From assembly GCF_014650055.1 (NCBI RefSeq), contig NZ_BMUF01000025.1, forward strand, positions 1 to 43,386: DNA of 43,386 bases, in the 5' to 3' direction. Below are positions 39,565-43,386 of this stretch, piece by piece; the stretch's first letter is position 1, and each line of letters begins with the position of its first letter. The stretch comes from Streptomyces malachitofuscus (GTDB taxonomy: Bacteria; Actinomycetota; Actinomycetes; Streptomycetales; Streptomycetaceae). The notes under the pieces were generated by a model. It was not told the origin of the DNA and searched no databases. It saw only the letters and a program-made list of their open reading frames with translations. The translations under genes were made by a program, and so were the position numbers.

Positions 39565-42495
39565 ATGCCGCGACGCCGCAGCCCCAGCCCGTCCAGCTCG
39601 ACGGCTCCGAGGAACCGGACCCCGCAGCCGGTGCGGGTGCGGCGGCGGACGTTCGGGGACGTCGTCAAGGCGTTCCTCGCCTTCGTGGCCCTGCTCGCGC
39701 TGGTCGTCGGCGTGCCGCTCGCGCTGGCCATGACCGCGGGCCTGCCCCTGCCGGACACGTTCGAGCCGGTGGAGTGGCTCAAGCAGGACATCTCCGTCTC
39801 GACCTTCCTCGGCATCCTCACCTTCGTCGTCTGGCTCGCCTGGGCGCAGTTCACCGCGTGCGTGCTCGTCGAGATGAAGGCCGCGCTGTCGGGGGTCGGT
39901 GTGCCGGGGCGGGTGCCCGGGGCAGGGCCGAGTCAGCTGCTCGCCCGTCAGCTCGTCGCCGCGCTGCTGCTCGTCGGCGCCACCGCGGCGAGTTTCACCC
40001 CGGGGCTGAGCCAGCTCGGGCAGGGCTTCGACGGCAGTCCGCGGCCGGCCGTCGCCGCCGCACAGCAGACCCCCGGCTTCTTCGCCCAGCAGCAGGAACA
40101 GGCGGCCGGCGCCGCGGCCGCCCTCGCCGAGCAGGCCTCGCACACCGGGACGGCGGGCAGCGCGGCCAAGCAGCGGGGGGACACCAAGTTCTACCGGATC
40201 CAGCCGCCGGAGGGCCGCCACCACGACTCCCTCTGGGAGATCGCCGAGCGGCACCTCGGCGACGGGCGCCGGTACAAGGAGATCTTCCAGCTCAACAAGG
40301 ACCGTGTGCAGCCCGACGGTTCCCGGCTGTCCGAGGCCAGCCTGATCCGGCCCGGCTGGATCATGGAGATGCCCGGCGACGCGCGGGGCGGCGAACTCGT
40401 GGAGCTGCCGGACGAGGCACCCGAGGTCTCCCCCGAGGTCCGGCAGCAGATCCACGACTACGCCCGCACCGGGGAGCACGCCCGGGGCGCCGGCGGGGAC
40501 GCCGCCCGGGTCTCCGTGCCCGAGCAGCGGCCCGCCCCCGCGCACGACGGCACCGCTCACCACCGGCCCGACCGGCAGCAGCACGCCGCCCCCGCCCGGG
40601 ACACCACCGGCTTCGGCCTGCCCGAGGCCCTCCTTGCCGCGCCCCTGCTCGCCGCCGGCCTCCTCGGCGCCCTCGGACACCGGCGTCGGCAGGCGCTGTG
40701 GCAGTCGGCGCTCGCCGGCATCGGCGGGCGGCGCGGAATGGAGCCGCCCACGCCGGACGGGGACGCCCTGGACGTGCAGGACGCGCTGCTCGTCGGCGCC
40801 GACCCCGAGGGCGTACGACTGCTCGACCGGTCGCTGCGCGGGCTCGCCACCTCACTCGCCGGCGAGTCCCGCCCGCTGCCCACCGTCTACGCGGCCTGGC
40901 TCACCGGCGGCGACCTGCACCTTCAGCTCGCCCAGCCGTCCGGCAAGCCGCCGGCGCCCTGGCAGACCGGTCAGGACGAGACGCTCTGGGTGCTCGCCAA
41001 GGACGACGCCGAGCAGTACGGGGACGTCGACACCGCCGCCCCCTACCCGGGGCTCGTCAGCCTCGGCACCATGGACGACTCCCGGCTGCTGCTCAACCTG
41101 GAGTCCGTCCCCGGCCTGGTCTCCCTGCGCGGCGGTGAAGCCGACCGGGCCGCCGTGTTCGCCTCCGTCGCCGCCGAGCTGGCCACCAACGGATGGTCGG
41201 ACCGGATGACCATCACCCTCGTCGGCTTCGGCGAGGACCTGACGCCGCTCGCGCCCAGCCGGCTGCGCCACCTCGACGGCATCGAGGCGCTGATCGAGAC
41301 CATGGAGGCCGAGACGCGGCAGCGGCGGGGAGCCCTGGGCGCCGCCGGTCACGACTCCGTCCTCACCGGACGCACCGGACCCGCCCAGCACACCCGTTGG
41401 GCCCCGCATCTCGTCCTGCTCGCCACCGAGCCGTCCGCCGAGGACGCCGTCAGGCTCGCCGAACTCGCCGCCGACGCGAGCCGGCTCGGCATCGGCTACC
41501 TCGTCGGCACGGACAGCGGCGAACTGCCGGGCGCCGCCTGGGAGATGGAGATCACCGGCGAGGGCCGGCTGCTCGCCCCCCTGCTCGGCCTCGAACTCGA
41601 CGCCCAGCTCCTCCCCGACGCCCAGCAGCGGGCGGTCGTGGAACTGTTCGTCCAGGCCGACCCCGAGCGCGGCCCCGACGGACCGGGCACCACACCGCCG
41701 TTCCTCGTCGACATCAGCGAGCAGGGCCGGCCGGCCGTGTACGCGCGCCTGGTCGGGTCGTACGAGATCATCGGGCTCGACGCCCCGGACGACGAGCGCA
41801 GCGCACTGCTCCACGAGGCGCTCGCCCTGCTGCTCCTTCACCGCGAGGGCGTGCACCCGCGTGTGCTGTCCTCCGCGCTGTGGCCGCGCGGTGTCACCGA
41901 GGACGTGCGTGAGGCGCTCGTCGAGCGGCTGCGCGACTGGCTCGGCACCGACCCCGACGGCACGCCCCGCCTCGGCACCGACGCCACCGGGCGGCTCACC
42001 CTCGCCCCGTCCGTCGTCTCCGACCTGGACGTGCTGCGCTCGCTCTACCACGAAGCCACCCAGGGCAAGGGCGTGGACAGCAGGGCCGTGCGCGGCCGGC
42101 TGCTCACCGACGCGCTGGTGCTGGTGCGCGGGCCGCTGCTCGCCGACCGGCCGGAGGGCCGCTACCGGTGGCTCACCCACGAGATCGTCGACGCCCAGCT
42201 CCCGCTGCTCGTCGCGGACACCGGACTCGCCCTCTCCGCGTTCCACATGGAGAAGAACCGCGCGGAGAAGGCCATCGAGGCGATCGACGCCGCGCTGCGC
42301 ACCGCCCCGTCCGACGAGCGGCTGTGGAACGAGCTCCTGCGCGCCACCCACGCCCTCGACGACCCCGCGCGGCTCACCGCCCTCGCCGCCGACCTGATCG
42401 GGCGCAGCGGGGCCCGCGGGCTGCCGGCGCGGACCGAGGCGCTGCTCGACGAGCTGCTGCCGGCCTGGCGCGACGCGGTCGCGGCGGCGGGATGA
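39565..42495 (+). CDS. LysM and BTAD domain membrane protein, Tad-associated
   Basis: 976 aa. Three N-terminal membrane helices (AFLAFVALLALVVGVPLALA near 35; FLGILTFVVWLAWAQFTACV near 80; LVAALLLVGATAASFTP near 135), an extracytoplasmic LysM domain (about 209-272: SLWEIAERHLGDGRRYKEIF), another helix (ALLAAPLLAAGLLGALG near 352), a middle domain of unknown type, and a C-terminal winged-helix plus BTAD region (about 750-970: PRVLSSALWPRGVTEDVREA, then FHMEKNRAEKAIEAIDAALR). BTAD domains occur in SARP-type activators, but here on a membrane protein it may serve as an oligomerisation or sensing unit. This type of protein accompanies Tad operons in Streptomyces. AGGA precedes ATG 39565. Its stop overlaps the prepilin peptidase start by 4 bp. 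Confidence 0.82.
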   Translation: MPRRRSPSPSSSTAPRNRTPQPVRVRRRTFGDVVKAFLAFVALLALVVGVPLALAMTAGLPLPDTFEPVEWLKQDISVSTFLGILTFVVWLAWAQFTACVLVEMKAALSGVGVPGRVPGAGPSQLLARQLVAALLLVGATAASFTPGLSQLGQGFDGSPRPAVAAAQQTPGFFAQQQEQAAGAAAALAEQASHTGTAGSAAKQRGDTKFYRIQPPEGRHHDSLWEIAERHLGDGRRYKEIFQLNKDRVQPDGSRLSEASLIRPGWIMEMPGDARGGELVELPDEAPEVSPEVRQQIHDYARTGEHARGAGGDAARVSVPEQRPAPAHDGTAHHRPDRQQHAAPARDTTGFGLPEALLAAPLLAAGLLGALGHRRRQALWQSALAGIGGRRGMEPPTPDGDALDVQDALLVGADPEGVRLLDRSLRGLATSLAGESRPLPTVYAAWLTGGDLHLQLAQPSGKPPAPWQTGQDETLWVLAKDDAEQYGDVDTAAPYPGLVSLGTMDDSRLLLNLESVPGLVSLRGGEADRAAVFASVAAELATNGWSDRMTITLVGFGEDLTPLAPSRLRHLDGIEALIETMEAETRQRRGALGAAGHDSVLTGRTGPAQHTRWAPHLVLLATEPSAEDAVRLAELAADASRLGIGYLVGTDSGELPGAAWEMEITGEGRLLAPLLGLELDAQLLPDAQQRAVVELFVQADPERGPDGPGTTPPFLVDISEQGRPAVYARLVGSYEIIGLDAPDDERSALLHEALALLLLHREGVHPRVLSSALWPRGVTEDVREALVERLRDWLGTDPDGTPRLGTDATGRLTLAPSVVSDLDVLRSLYHEATQGKGVDSRAVRGRLLTDALVLVRGPLLADRPEGRYRWLTHEIVDAQLPLLVADTGLALSAFHMEKNRAEKAIEAIDAALRTAPSDERLWNELLRATHALDDPARLTALAADLIGRSGARGLPARTEALLDELLPAWRDAVAAAG

Positions 42496-43226
42496 GCGAG
42501 CACCTGGACGTCTGGCTGACGGTGGTCGCCGCGCTGTGGGGCGCGGCGGCCGGCGCGGTGCTGCCCCGCGCGGCCTACCGGTTCTCCGCCCCCTCGGGGG
42601 AGGCGTGGCGGACGGTGTGCCCGGCCGGGCACCCGGTGAGCGGCTGGCTCGGCCCCGCCCGGTGCGGGCCGTGCGCGGAACCGTCGTACGGTCCGGGCGC
42701 CGCTCCCGCCGTCGTCACCGCCCTCGTCTGCGCCGCCCTCGCCGCCGCCACCGGCACCCGGCCCGAACTGGCGGTGTGGCTGCTGCTCGCGCCCGTCGGG
42801 GTGCTGCTGGCGGTCGTCGACTTCCGGGTGCAGCGGCTGCCGGACCCGCTCACCCTGCCGTTCGCGGCGGCCGCCCTGGTCCTGCTGGGGCTGACCGCTC
42901 TCCTCCCGGAGCACGCGGGGGAGTGGACGACGGCCCTGCTGGGCGCGCTAGCGCTCGGCGCCGGCTACTTCGTGCTCTTCCTCATCAACCCCGGCGGCAT
43001 GGGATTCGGCGATGTGAAGCTCGCGCTCGGCGCGGGCGCCGTCCTCGGCTGGTACGGCTGGCCGACCGTGATGCTGGGCACCCTGGCCGGGTTCGTCCTC
43101 GGCGCGCTGTACGGGGGTGCGCTGGTCGTCGCGCGGCGGGCGGGACGCAAGACCGCGATCCCGTTCGGCCCGTTCCTGATCAGCGGCGCCCTCGCGGGGC
43201 TGCTGATCGGCGCGTACGCAGCCTGA
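42492..43226 (+). CDS. A24 family prepilin peptidase (TadV/CpaA-like)
   Basis: 244 aa membrane aspartic protease. The two catalytic Asp are in LLAVVDFRVQRLPDPLT (about residue 115) and in GGMGFGDVKLALGAGA (the GxxxFGDVK motif, about 172). Several membrane helices alternate with short loops. The N-terminal cytoplasmic domain keeps CPAGHPVSGWLGPARCGPC, part of the four-Cys zinc motif of PilD-type enzymes. It would cleave the Flp and TadE leaders found 5 kb upstream. Coupled to the LysM/BTAD protein by ATGA overlap. Confidence 0.88.
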   Translation: MSEHLDVWLTVVAALWGAAAGAVLPRAAYRFSAPSGEAWRTVCPAGHPVSGWLGPARCGPCAEPSYGPGAAPAVVTALVCAALAAATGTRPELAVWLLLAPVGVLLAVVDFRVQRLPDPLTLPFAAAALVLLGLTALLPEHAGEWTTALLGALALGAGYFVLFLINPGGMGFGDVKLALGAGAVLGWYGWPTVMLGTLAGFVLGALYGGALVVARRAGRKTAIPFGPFLISGALAGLLIGAYAA

Positions 43227-43252
43227 CGTCAACCGGCGAACCCGGCTGACGT
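43226..43252. terminator. Inverted repeat between the peptidase gene and mqnC
   Basis: ACGTCAACCGG and CCGGCTGACGT (10 of 11 pairs) around a 5-nt CGAAC loop. It starts on the last base of the peptidase stop codon and lies 43 bp before mqnC. Confidence 0.6.
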
Positions 43253-43295
43253 ACGCTGATTCCGTCTGTCCACAACCCTTACGAAAGGGACGCCG

Positions 43296-43386
43296 GTGAC
43301 CGAGAAGGCCGACCTTCAGCCCATCCTCGACCGTGCCGCCGCCGGTGGGCGGATCACCCCCGAAGAGGCCCTCGACCTCTACCGCG
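43296..43386 (+). CDS. mqnC: Cyclic dehypoxanthine futalosine synthase MqnC, N-terminus (cut by window end)
   Basis: Only the first 30 codons are present: MTEKADLQPILDRAAAGGRI then TPEEALDLYR. This matches the start of actinobacterial MqnC, the radical-SAM enzyme that cyclises dehypoxanthine futalosine. The short TPEEALDLY helix precedes the radical-SAM cysteines that lie outside. The GTG 43296 has GAAAGGGA 5 nt upstream. CofH-type proteins can look similar at the start, but the two other mqn genes in the window favour this call. Confidence 0.75.
   Translation, partial: MTEKADLQPILDRAAAGGRITPEEALDLYR

Noticed and set aside
42585..42602. Second copy of the C/G palindromic repeat, in the prepilin peptidase gene
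   Set aside because: CCCCCTCGGGGGA is only a short palindrome, lacks the ACGCTCGGCT core of the element, and the reading frame is intact.
1..43386. tRNA, rRNA, insertion sequences or prophage genes
   Set aside because: No tRNA-like cloverleaf, ribosomal RNA text, transposase or phage structural motifs were recognised.

Overview
The window is very GC-rich, its genes use G/C in third codon positions and many GTG starts, and it carries widespread Streptomyces intergenic repeats, dispersed futalosine-pathway menaquinone genes and a compact actinobacterial Tad pilus operon. It is best read as chromosomal DNA of a Streptomyces species. Both edges cut genes: the 3' end of mqnE at the left and the first 30 codons of mqnC at the right. 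mqnA lies between them, so three steps of futalosine-type menaquinone synthesis punctuate the window without forming an operon.

Left part (1-17.9 kb), mostly housekeeping: mqnE; a tandem-repeat intergenic block; a UdgX uracil-DNA glycosylase; a GNAT acetyltransferase; a DUF4229 membrane protein; a dicarboxylate/amino acid:cation symporter; two overlapping SPFH membrane proteins; a TetR regulator; a lipid block (MaoC dehydratase and FabG4-type reductase, divergent from a FadA2-type thiolase) ordered as in mycobacterial htdX-fabG4-fadA2; a long-chain acyl-CoA synthetase; a methyltransferase; an AzlCD branched-chain amino acid exporter divergent from an XRE/cupin regulator; a cold shock protein; and mqnA.

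Middle part (17.9-30.8 kb), the accessory-looking region: a Ser/Thr kinase gene split by a 41-bp repeat element; a 1493-aa FHA/two-TM/triple-ATPase protein of the EccC/EssC (type VII secretion) kind; a decayed gene remnant; a 487-aa helical protein with a C-terminal glycine zipper whose last part is unusually AT-rich; an overlapping two-TM DUF3592-like protein; an SseB-like protein; three small WxG helical-hairpin proteins (two are an 86-aa divergent pair); and a three-gene operon of two lipoproteins and one exported protein. No EccB, EccD, EccE or mycosin gene is present. I infer a reduced type VII-like secretion locus with a candidate membrane-active effector and its immunity partner.

Right part (30.8-43.4 kb), a Tad/Flp pilus locus: CpaB/SAF protein, TadZ-like ATPase, TadA, TadB, TadC, Flp pilin, two TadE-like pseudopilins, a TadG-like protein, then after a 1.8-kb interruption a LysM plus BTAD membrane protein and the prepilin peptidase. 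The interruption holds a Cys-free double-glycine-leader peptide gene with a strong terminator, and two small secreted proteins (a beta-propeller-repeat protein and a peptidoglycan-binding-domain protein). No RNA genes, insertion sequences, CRISPR arrays or prophage genes were seen.
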